From NCBI GenBank assembly GCA_029778965.1, contig JAKPBL010000558.1, positions 1 to 9,005 of the forward strand: a stretch of 9,005 nucleotides of DNA. Reading direction: 5' to 3'. Position 1 is the stretch's first letter, and each line of letters opens with the position of its first letter. Below the pieces are notes generated by a model, which saw only the letters and a list, made by a program, of their open reading frames with translations, did not search any database and had not been told where the DNA came from. A program made the position numbers and the translations under genes. Origin of the DNA: Bacteroidota bacterium. Its GTDB lineage: Bacteria; Bacteroidota; Bacteroidia; Chitinophagales; Chitinophagaceae. This document shows positions 1 through 5,848 of the stretch, in pieces.

Positions 1-1
1 A

Positions 2-3000
2 AAATCCTATTTCCAGGAAAAATTAAACCTGCAACTGACCGTTTTCAGGGCCAACGCGGCAAGAACCAATTTGCAATACCGCGTTTTCCTGAAAAACAAC
101 GAAGAAGACAAATACAACCAGCTCAGAAACATTATTGAAACCAAAAACTGTCCCGCTATTATATATGTATCCAGAACAAGAAGAGCCTATAAGCTGGCGC
201 AACGGCTAATCGACGACGGCTTTAACGCCCGGCCCTATCATGGAAAAATGGATAAAGAAGAAAAGTCGAAGAACCAGAATGCTTTCATGAATGGCGAGGT
301 AAATATAATGGTCGCCACTTCGGCCTTTGGGATGGGTGTGGACAAAAGCGATGTGGGCGCCGTCATACATTTCGACATTTCCGATTCGCTCGAAAACTAT
401 GTGCAGGAAGCCGGGAGAGCGGGACGCGATGAAAACATCCATGCCGATTGCTATGTATTGTTCAATGAAGAAGACCTGGACAAACACTTTATCCTGCTCA
501 ACCAAACAAAGATCAGCAGCAAGGAGATCAACCAGATTTGGCGGGCCATAAAAGAACTAACCAAAACAAGAAGCAAGGCCTCCAATTCAGCCCTTGAAAT
601 TGCCCGGAAAGCAGGCTGGGACGATGGCATCACCGAAATAGAAACCAGGGTAACCACGGCCATTGCCGCCCTGGAAGAAGCCGGGTACCTGAAAAGGGGC
701 CAGAATATGCCGAGGATTTTCGCCAGCAGCATTTTAAGCAAAAATGCGCAGGAGGCGGTTGACAAAATAAACGCGTCTGACAAATTTTCCACCAAAGAGA
801 AAGAAAAAGCTATTCGCATTATCAAAAAACTCTTCTCCAGCAAAAGCAAAAGACTGTCCACCGAAGAAACAGCCGAATCCCGCATCGACTATATATCCGA
901 TCAACTGGGTATTTATAAAGAAGAAGTGATTCGCGTTATCGAATTGATGCGGGAAGAAAAAATACTGGCCCATACAAAAGACCTCACGGCTTTTATTAAA
1001 AAAACCGAATCGGCCAACAAATCATTGGCGATCGTAGACAGCTTCCGGAAACAGGAGGAAGTTTTATTATCGCTTCTGACCGAAGGAGAAGCTTCCTATC
1101 ATTTAAAAGAAATCATAGAAGCGTTTATCCGGTCCGGGCTCAAAGACAGCTCTTTAAACAAGCTGAAAACCATTCTCAACTTCTGGTCTATTAAAAACTG
1201 GATCAAACGCCAGCACCTGGAATATTCAAAAAATCATGTACAGATCGCGCTTTTAACAGACAAAGCTACGTTTCGGGAAAAGCAGGAAAAGCGGCACCTG
1301 CTGGCCAAACGAATCACCGAATACCTGTACAAAAAAGCCACCGAAACAATAGCCGCAGACAACCGGCAGGAAGATGTACTGATCGAGTTTTCGGTTCATG
1401 AGCTGAAAGAAATGATAGAAACGGAGCAGGGCCTATTTTCTGTACAGGCGTCGATCGATGATATCGAAGACAGCCTGTTTTACCTGTCGAGAATAGAAGC
1501 CATTAAAATAGAAGGCGGTTTTCTGGTGGTGCACAACAAATTAACTATCGACCGCCTGGAAAAGAACAACCGGATCCAGTACAAGGAAAGCGACTATGAG
1601 AAATTAAAGCAGTTCTACGAGCAAAAAGTGCAACAGATCCATATTGTGGGAGAATATGCGCAAAAAATGATACGCAACTACCAGGAAGCGCTATCGTTTG
1701 TTGATGACTATTTCACGCTGAATTACACTTCTTTCTTAGCAAAATATTTTCCCGGCAGCAGGCAGGATGAGATCAGGCGAACCCTGACGCCCGAAAAATT
1801 CGCCCGGCTGTTCGGGGCCTTATCTCCCGCGCAACTGCAAATCATAAAAGACACGAGCAATCAATACATAGTGGTAGCCGCCGGACCCGGCAGCGGCAAA
1901 ACAAGACTGCTCGTACACAAGCTGGCCTCTCTCCTATTGGCCGAAGATGTAAAGCACGAGCAATTGCTGATGCTTACCTTTTCACGCGCTGCCGCAACGG
2001 AGTTTAAAAAGAGGCTGATCGAACTGATCGGCAATGCGGCGGGTTATATCGACATAAAAACCTTTCATTCCTACTGCTTCGATATACTTGGCCGGTTGGG
2101 CAGTTTGACGGAAGCAGACAATATAATTTCCACGGCTGTTGGAAAGATCAGGTCGGGCGAAATAGAAACCAGCAAAATCACCAAAACCGTATTGGTGGTA
2201 GATGAAGCGCAGGACATGAACAGGGAGGAATACGAACTGGTAAAAGCGCTGATGGACAAAAACGAAGAGATGCGGGTGATCCTGGTAGGCGACGACGATC
2301 AAAACATCTACGGGTTCAGGAGAGCCGACGCCGCCTATATGCAAAAGCTGATCACTGAAAAAGCCGCCGTAAAGTATGAGTTGACAGAAAACTACCGGAG
2401 CAAAGACAATATTGTTTCCTTTGCCAATAGCTGGGCCGCCGGCATCGGCAATCGCCTAAAAACGGAACCCTGCTTCGCCAGCCAGCGACAAAACGGGTTC
2501 ATTCAGATCACCGGGTACGCCCATCAGAATCTGCTCGTTCCGGTAGCGGGTATTGCCCGGCAAACAGCGCTGGCCGGTTCCACCTGCGTGCTGACCCCCA
2601 CCAACGATGACGCCATGTTGCTCACCGGTCTGCTGCTCCAACACGGCTTGCAAGCCAGGCTCATCCAGTCGAACGACGGCTTTAGCCTGAAAAACCTGTA
2701 TGAGCTGCGTTATTTTTCAAACCTCCTTAATACCCATGCTGATTCGCCGCTGGTAACAGATGATGATTGGGAAAACGCAAAACGCCGGCTGAAGGAGCAC
2801 ATCAACGGCAGCGCAAAAAAGGAACTGGCAGATGCGATGATCCAGGCATTTGAAGACGTGAACAGGGCAAAGAAATACAAAAGCGACTGGAATACTTTTT
2901 TAACCGAATCTCAAATAGAAGATTTCGTTCGTGTTGACAGCGAGATCATATATGTATCTACCATACACAAGGCAAAGGGAAAAGAGTTCGACAATGTGTT

Positions 3001-3478
3001 CCTGTTACTGAAAAATTTTGTACCCGACACCGATGAAAAAAAGCGGCTGTTTTATGTAGCCGTTACCAGGGCAAAGTCTAATTTGTACATACACTACAAT
3101 GGCAGTTATTTAAGGCCGTATGTCGCAGAAGGGCTTATTTACAGAGAAGACAGGGACAGCTACCCAGAACCCCGGCAAATAGTCGTGTACCTGACGCATA
3201 AAGATGTTGCCCTGGGCTATTTTGCGTTTGTCGGGCACAGAACAAGGAATATTCTCAGTGGCGCTCGCCTGCGCATCCTGGACGACGGGCTGGGAAATGC
3301 CAATGGTGAGCCGGTGCTCAAATATGCGCAGAAATTCAAAACGGTTTTGGACGAATATGCCCGAAAAGGGTTTCAGCCGACCGAGGCAACGGTAAATTTT
3401 GTCGTTTATTGGAAAGATGAGACCAAAGGAACGGAGTCGGTGATACTATTGCCGCAATTGGTTTTGAAGAAGCAGTAA
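2..3478 (+). CDS. RecQ/UvrD fused DNA helicase, 5'-truncated by the window edge
   Basis: The reading frame is already open at base 2, so the true start and the first RecQ RecA-like domain lie outside the window. The TTG at 71 is internal. The first part is the second RecA domain of RecQ: the TNLQYRV entry, ATSAFGMGVDK (nt 314-346) and the arginine-finger motif QEAGRAGRD (404-430). A long, charged, cysteine-free helical and winged-helix-like linker follows, so the four-Cys zinc module of classical RecQ is absent. A complete superfamily 1 UvrD-type motor comes next: Walker A GPGSGKT (1883-1903), TFSRAAATEF (1976), TFHSYCF (2060), DEAQD (2201-2215), VGDDDQNIYGFR (2285), ENYRS (2387), STIHKAKGKEFD (2957) and RLFYVAVTRAKS (3044). 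About 130 further residues form a C-terminal domain I cannot name. The motifs indicate an ATP-dependent DNA translocase/helicase; a role in repair or recombination is inferred. Every motor motif visible here is intact. Tandem stops TAA TAG end the gene. Confidence 0.93.
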   Translation, partial: KSYFQEKLNLQLTVFRANAARTNLQYRVFLKNNEEDKYNQLRNIIETKNCPAIIYVSRTRRAYKLAQRLIDDGFNARPYHGKMDKEEKSKNQNAFMNGEVNIMVATSAFGMGVDKSDVGAVIHFDISDSLENYVQEAGRAGRDENIHADCYVLFNEEDLDKHFILLNQTKISSKEINQIWRAIKELTKTRSKASNSALEIARKAGWDDGITEIETRVTTAIAALEEAGYLKRGQNMPRIFASSILSKNAQEAVDKINASDKFSTKEKEKAIRIIKKLFSSKSKRLSTEETAESRIDYISDQLGIYKEEVIRVIELMREEKILAHTKDLTAFIKKTESANKSLAIVDSFRKQEEVLLSLLTEGEASYHLKEIIEAFIRSGLKDSSLNKLKTILNFWSIKNWIKRQHLEYSKNHVQIALLTDKATFREKQEKRHLLAKRITEYLYKKATETIAADNRQEDVLIEFSVHELKEMIETEQGLFSVQASIDDIEDSLFYLSRIEAIKIEGGFLVVHNKLTIDRLEKNNRIQYKESDYEKLKQFYEQKVQQIHIVGEYAQKMIRNYQEALSFVDDYFTLNYTSFLAKYFPGSRQDEIRRTLTPEKFARLFGALSPAQLQIIKDTSNQYIVVAAGPGSGKTRLLVHKLASLLLAEDVKHEQLLMLTFSRAAATEFKKRLIELIGNAAGYIDIKTFHSYCFDILGRLGSLTEADNIISTAVGKIRSGEIETSKITKTVLVVDEAQDMNREEYELVKALMDKNEEMRVILVGDDDQNIYGFRRADAAYMQKLITEKAAVKYELTENYRSKDNIVSFANSWAAGIGNRLKTEPCFASQRQNGFIQITGYAHQNLLVPVAGIARQTALAGSTCVLTPTNDDAMLLTGLLLQHGLQARLIQSNDGFSLKNLYELRYFSNLLNTHADSPLVTDDDWENAKRRLKEHINGSAKKELADAMIQAFEDVNRAKKYKSDWNTFLTESQIEDFVRVDSEIIYVSTIHKAKGKEFDNVFLLLKNFVPDTDEKKRLFYVAVTRAKSNLYIHYNGSYLRPYVAEGLIYREDRDSYPEPRQIVVYLTHKDVALGYFAFVGHRTRNILSGARLRILDDGLGNANGEPVLKYAQKFKTVLDEYARKGFQPTEATVNFVVYWKDETKGTESVILLPQLVLKKQ

Positions 3479-3551
3479 TAGTGAAAGTATCGCTGCCGGA
3501 TTGATTTAGGCGGTAAGGAAATACGCAATCCTTCCTCCATAATCTTTCTTT

Positions 3552-3559
3552 TATCTTTG
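3552..3559 (+). promoter_or_regulatory. Bacteroidota-type -7 box TATCTTTG
   Basis: TATCTTTG matches the TAnnTTTG -7 consensus of the Bacteroidota housekeeping sigma factor exactly. It lies 22 nt upstream of the ATG at 3581, a normal distance for a short leader. I see no convincing TTG -33 element at the expected spacing, so this is a one-element prediction. If active, it would transcribe the broken antitoxin-like gene and probably the DUF1016 remnant behind it. Confidence 0.5.
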
Positions 3560-3580
3560 TTTTACAACCGAATAGGTATT

Positions 3581-3796
3581 ATGGAATTAATCATCGATTT
3601 CGAAAGCATCGGAGATGCCTCAAAAAAAGACTGATTATTGAAAGCCCTGAAACTGATGGGTATAAGCTATGAAATAAAGGAATTTTCACAAAGCCGGGAA
3701 GTCTATAACCGCGACCTACAGGCTGGCAATGCTGAGATCGAAGAGGGCAACTATATAACTGCCGAAGAAGTTAAAAAACAAGCCGGCAAGTGGTAG
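3581..3796 (+). pseudogene. Small antitoxin-like gene interrupted by an in-frame TGA
   Basis: From the ATG at 3581 the frame reads MELIIDFESIGDASKKD, meets TGA at 3632-3634, then continues open for 53 codons to a TAG at 3794-3796. The downstream part, LLKALKLMGISYEIKEF followed by EIEEGNYITAEEVKKQAGKW, has the look of small Bacteroidota antitoxins: an N-terminal strand and helix, then an 'EEG...T.EEV....W' C-terminal helix. This resemblance comes from general memory of the family. The total of 71 codons is normal for such a protein, so the TGA looks like a nonsense mutation, possibly TGG to TGA. Restart at TTG 3638 or at the ATG for MGISYEI is possible but would lose the N-terminus. No intact toxin follows. 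Confidence 0.55.
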
Positions 3797-3846
3797 CCGA
3801 CAATATTACCCATTATAAGGAAATAGAAGTATGGCAAAAGAACTAA
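3790..3846 (+). pseudogene. Possible stub of a four-helix-bundle (S23-type) protein
   Basis: A GTG at 3790 overlaps the end of the antitoxin-like frame in the classic coupled arrangement (GTGGTAG). It opens an 18-codon frame, VVADNITHYKEIEVWQKN, ending at TAA 3844. The segment HYKEIEVWQK resembles the conserved N-terminus of four-helix-bundle proteins of the 23S rRNA intervening-sequence type, whose members often begin with YK-[DE]-L-E-V-W-Q-K. If real, the gene is cut after about 18 codons, exactly where the DUF1016 gene begins in another frame. Chance similarity over ten residues is a serious alternative, because the same DNA also supplies the ribosome binding site of the next gene. Confidence 0.28.
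3817..3821 (+). promoter_or_regulatory. Shine-Dalgarno-like AAGGA before the DUF1016 remnant
   Basis: AAGGA ends 9 nt before the ATG at 3831, a workable spacing. It supports that ATG as the original start of the DUF1016-type gene. The other minus-strand starts in the window (Fic, CRTAC1) have no comparable site. Confidence 0.4.
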
Positions 3847-4304
3847 ACATAAATAACGACTACACCAATTTAATTAGCCAGAGTGCCGACGTCTATAAGC
3901 AAGGGCAATTTAACGCTACCGTTGCCGTAAACACAGCTTTGGTAGAAACCTATTGGCAAATTGGTAAATACATTGTAGAGTTTGAGCAAAAAGGAAAGCA
4001 AAAAGCCGAATATGGAACGGCTTTAATTGATAATCTTTCAAAAGACCTGGCAACGGCTTTGGGTAAGGGTTTTAGTCGCAGCAACCTTATTTATATGAGG
4101 CTGTTTTACTCCGAATTTCCAAAAAGTGAGAAGGCTTCTCACTTTTTGAGTTGGTCGCATTATGTTGAATTGTTTAAAATTCAAGACAAGTTAGAACGCA
4201 GCTTTTATTTATAACAAACCATTAATGAAAAATGGTCAATTCCTGAACTGAAAAGACAGAAAAAGGCATCATTGTTTCTTCGCTTGGCAGCATCAAAAAA
4301 GTAG
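3831..4304 (+). pseudogene. DUF1016/YhcG-type nuclease gene, N-terminal domain only, cut by TAA
   Basis: The 127 codons from 3831 to 4214 encode the N-terminal domain of the DUF1016 (YhcG) family. Family-typical segments are NTALVETYWQIGKYIVEFEQ, EYGTALIDNLSKDL, GFSRSNLIYMRLFY and LSWSHYVELFKIQDKLERSFY. The TAA at 4212-4214 is premature: the same frame then reads QQ-like QTINEKWSIPELKRQ and ASLFLRLAASKK, which matches the usual family continuation (NEKWS..ELKRQ..S.LF.RLA.SK), before a TAG at 4302. Family members are usually around 350 residues, with a C-terminal PDDEXK nuclease domain. That domain is absent here, so nuclease activity should be lost. The 127-residue piece may still be made and fold as a helical domain. 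Such genes are often linked to restriction or mobile loci; none is seen here. Confidence 0.8.
4121..4147 (+). repeat. Perfect 13-bp inverted repeat inside the DUF1016 remnant
   Basis: AAAAAGTGAGAAG and its exact reverse complement are separated by a single G (4134). As RNA this would form a 12-bp stem with a GGC loop ending in five U residues, which resembles an intrinsic terminator. It lies within sequence coding for the conserved KSEKASHFLSWSHY stretch, so it probably comes from codon choice, but it may still cause early transcription stop. Confidence 0.6.
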
Positions 4305-4416
4305 AAAATGGGCCGGTTGTTTCAACTGCAGTACCGCACCATGGCTACTACTCTATTGAAACAGATTTCCGATAAATGGTGAAATGATCAGCGCGATCAA
4401 CCTGTACTGATTCCCT

Positions 4417-5538
4417 CTATCCATTGAATATATCGATATATCTCCCGTAAGCAAAGGTCTTTCCATACTTCACCGTGTCGTCGCGCAAATGCAATATGCC
4501 CATGTTTACAAACCGGTCTATCAACTTTACGGCACCCACGCGACTCAGTTGCATGGTGGTTGCCGCCTTGCCATTACTGGTGATGGGGTCTTTGAAGAGC
4601 TCTTGCAGAAACCTGACGCCACTGGTTGCTTCGCGCTTGCCGAGCGACTGAATCCTGCCCATATCCGCTTCGCGCAAGGCCGTGATCTTTTTTGATATCT
4701 CTATTCCTTCCTGCGCAATGCTTATCACGCCATCCAGGTAAAAGTCGATCCATTCATTCACGCGACCATCATGATACGCGTTCAGTTTATCATAATACAA
4801 CTGCTGGTGTTGTTTGAAGTAGCTGCTTAAAAACAGCACAGGTTTTTCCAGTACAGCACGTTCATACAAAAAAAGGGTAATGAGCAGCCTGCCTGTTCTG
4901 CCATTACCGTCGAGAAAGGGATGAATGGTTTCAAACTGGGCGTGAATAAGACCAGCCTGCAGCACCGGCACCAGGTTCTTATCGTGTATAAATTTTTCCA
5001 GGTCGCCCAGTGCGCGATTCATTTCCTCCACCGGCGGCGGAACAAATGCTGCATTTTGCAGGGTGGTTCCGCCGATCCAGTTTTGCGACCGGCGATATTC
5101 GCCTGGGTCGGCAAAATGGCTGCTGCGCGCACCGGTCATCAATTCGCCATGCAATTCCTTTATAAAACGCAGAGAGAAGGGAAATTGCTTCAGCCGGTCG
5201 GTACCGTAGTTCAGGGCATTGATATAAAAAAGAATATCATCGGCGTCGGTATCTCTTACATGCAGCCCGGCATTCATTTCGAGCGCATCCATCATTGTAG
5301 CCCGCGTTCCTTCGATCTGGGCGCTGCTGGTAGCATCTTTGATCCGGAACATATTAAGAAAAAAATCAACGTCTGGTAAAATATGGGTGATACCGTCCAA
5401 TTTACCCAGCAGCCGTTCGGCCATGGCCGCTTTTGCCAGGGTGGCTTGTGGAAAATCCAGCAACCCCTTTGGTGGAAAAGCACTGGGAATGAATGCTTTA
5501 TATCCGTTGAGTTGTAATATGGTGGTCCCTATTACCAT
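4417..5538 (-). CDS. Fic family protein, class II AMP-transferase with N-terminal inhibitory helix
   Basis: The 373-residue protein carries the full Fic catalytic motif HPFLDGNGRTGR at residues 206-217: catalytic His206, the acidic Mg-binding Asp210, the GNG anion nest and the ATP-phosphate arginines. SAQIEG at residues 72-77 fits the (S/T)xxxE(G/N) inhibitory motif; Glu76 would block productive ATP binding, making this a class II Fic enzyme autoinhibited from its own N-terminus. The Fic/DOC N-terminal region covers about residues 30-120. Residues about 300-373 look like a winged helix-turn-helix (TMQLSRVGAVKLIDRFVNMGIL). Length and order match the Shewanella SoFic-type architecture. Such enzymes transfer AMP to hydroxyl side chains; the target is unknown. 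The ATG at 5538 is the natural start: it follows a good -7 box and fits the family's N-terminal length. No Shine-Dalgarno site is visible, as is common in Bacteroidota. The gene appears intact and monocistronic. Confidence 0.93.
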   Translation of the reverse strand: MVIGTTILQLNGYKAFIPSAFPPKGLLDFPQATLAKAAMAERLLGKLDGITHILPDVDFFLNMFRIKDATSSAQIEGTRATMMDALEMNAGLHVRDTDADDILFYINALNYGTDRLKQFPFSLRFIKELHGELMTGARSSHFADPGEYRRSQNWIGGTTLQNAAFVPPPVEEMNRALGDLEKFIHDKNLVPVLQAGLIHAQFETIHPFLDGNGRTGRLLITLFLYERAVLEKPVLFLSSYFKQHQQLYYDKLNAYHDGRVNEWIDFYLDGVISIAQEGIEISKKITALREADMGRIQSLGKREATSGVRFLQELFKDPITSNGKAATTMQLSRVGAVKLIDRFVNMGILHLRDDTVKYGKTFAYGRYIDIFNG

Positions 5539-5546
5539 TTAAAAGA

Positions 5547-5576
5547 TAGTGTACATCTTGATTCAAATGTACACTA
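5547..5576. promoter_or_regulatory. Fic-proximal operator-like dyad (TAGTGTACAT, 10-nt gap)
   Basis: A perfect 10-bp inverted repeat: TAGTGTACAT at 5547-5556 and ATGTACACTA at 5567-5576. It lies 9 nt upstream of the Fic start codon and overlaps the predicted -7 box, so a protein bound here would block transcription. It shares its half-site with the dyad about 40 bp further upstream. Binding by the Fic protein's own C-terminal winged helix is the simplest guess but is not shown by the sequence. Confidence 0.72.
5564..5571 (-). promoter_or_regulatory. Predicted -7 box TACATTTG for the Fic gene
   Basis: Read on the minus strand, TACATTTG fits TAnnTTTG exactly and ends 25 nt upstream of the Fic ATG. 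It spans the spacer and distal arm of the proximal dyad. No clear -33 TTG stands at the usual distance, so the promoter may be weak or depend on the upstream dyad. Confidence 0.5.
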
Positions 5577-5584
5577 ATTTCAAT

Positions 5585-5619
5585 TTTAGTATACATCTTT
5601 GAAGTAAATGTATACTAAA
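5585..5619. promoter_or_regulatory. Second Fic-upstream operator-like dyad (TTTAGTATACAT, 11-nt gap)
   Basis: A perfect 12-bp inverted repeat: TTTAGTATACAT at 5585-5596 and ATGTATACTAAA at 5608-5619. Its core TAGTATACAT differs from the proximal half-site at one base (A for G at position 5), giving a shared half-site TAGTrTACAT. The two dyad centres are about 40 bp apart, close to four helical turns. That suits cooperative binding of two dimers over the Fic promoter. Confidence 0.72.
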
Positions 5620-5720
5620 TATCGAGATTGAAGCCGGTCTCACCATGGGTGAAAACACCCCAATTATTATCATGGCCCTGAAAATCCATTACTTGGATTC
5701 GGGGAAAAACAGTCGTCACT

Positions 5721-5747
5721 TTTGAGGTGCCAAATTGGAACCTCAAA
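5721..5747. promoter_or_regulatory. Dyad of a second family, upstream copy (TTTGAGG...CCTCAAA)
   Basis: A 27-nt near-palindrome centred on 5734, with outer arms TTTGAGGT and ACCTCAAA and inner arms CCAA/TTGG, broken by one mismatched pair. It agrees with the dyad at 5786-5810 at 18 of 25 positions in the shared core. No start codon of a recognised gene lies close to it, so its regulated gene, if any, is not evident. Confidence 0.55.
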
Positions 5748-5785
5748 CAAAAAACAGATATATAGGACAACCTTCCTTACCCCAC

Positions 5786-5810
5786 TTGAAGTCGCAAAAT
5801 GCGACTTCAA
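5786..5810. promoter_or_regulatory. Dyad of the second family, downstream copy; possible terminator hairpin
   Basis: A perfect 11-bp inverted repeat, TTGAAGTCGCA with its complement around an AAA centre, followed on the plus strand by AATTTT. It lies 39-63 nt beyond the stop of the CRTAC1 gene. It could therefore form a hairpin in that transcript, although no U-run follows on the minus strand, which weakens a terminator role. Its similarity to the dyad 64 bp away, with the same 25-nt size and outer bases, argues that both are protein-binding sites. I recall similar GTCGCA...TGCGAC dyads near ORF6N/KilA-N genes in Bacteroidota, but cannot verify it here. Confidence 0.6.
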
Positions 5811-5848
5811 ATTTTAACAATTCAAGCCTCATCACCCGGCGTTACTCC

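Noticed and set aside
206..973. Several minus-strand open frames opposite the RecQ region
   Set aside because: They are Phe/Ser-rich antisense shadows of the Lys/Glu-rich helicase sequence.
4305..4416. Reading VENGPVVSTAVPHHGYYSIE in the gap between DUF1016 and Fic
   Set aside because: It begins in a frame that overlaps the DUF1016 remnant, has no start and ends after about 30 codons. I see no family match.
4921..5379. 152-codon plus-strand open frame
   Set aside because: It is antisense to the Fic catalytic domain and has no recognisable features.
5615..5720. Short open frames on both strands over the upstream Fic dyad (minus strand MDFQGHDNNWGVFTHGETG; plus strand MGENTPIIIMALKIHYLDSG)
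   Set aside because: Both are under 45 codons, overlap each other and the dyad, and match nothing I know. They may be remnants of a former gene but cannot be supported.
5539..5848. Possible CRISPR array because of repeated dyads
   Set aside because: There are only two copies of each dyad, with unequal spacing and internal symmetry unlike repeat-spacer units, and no cas genes.
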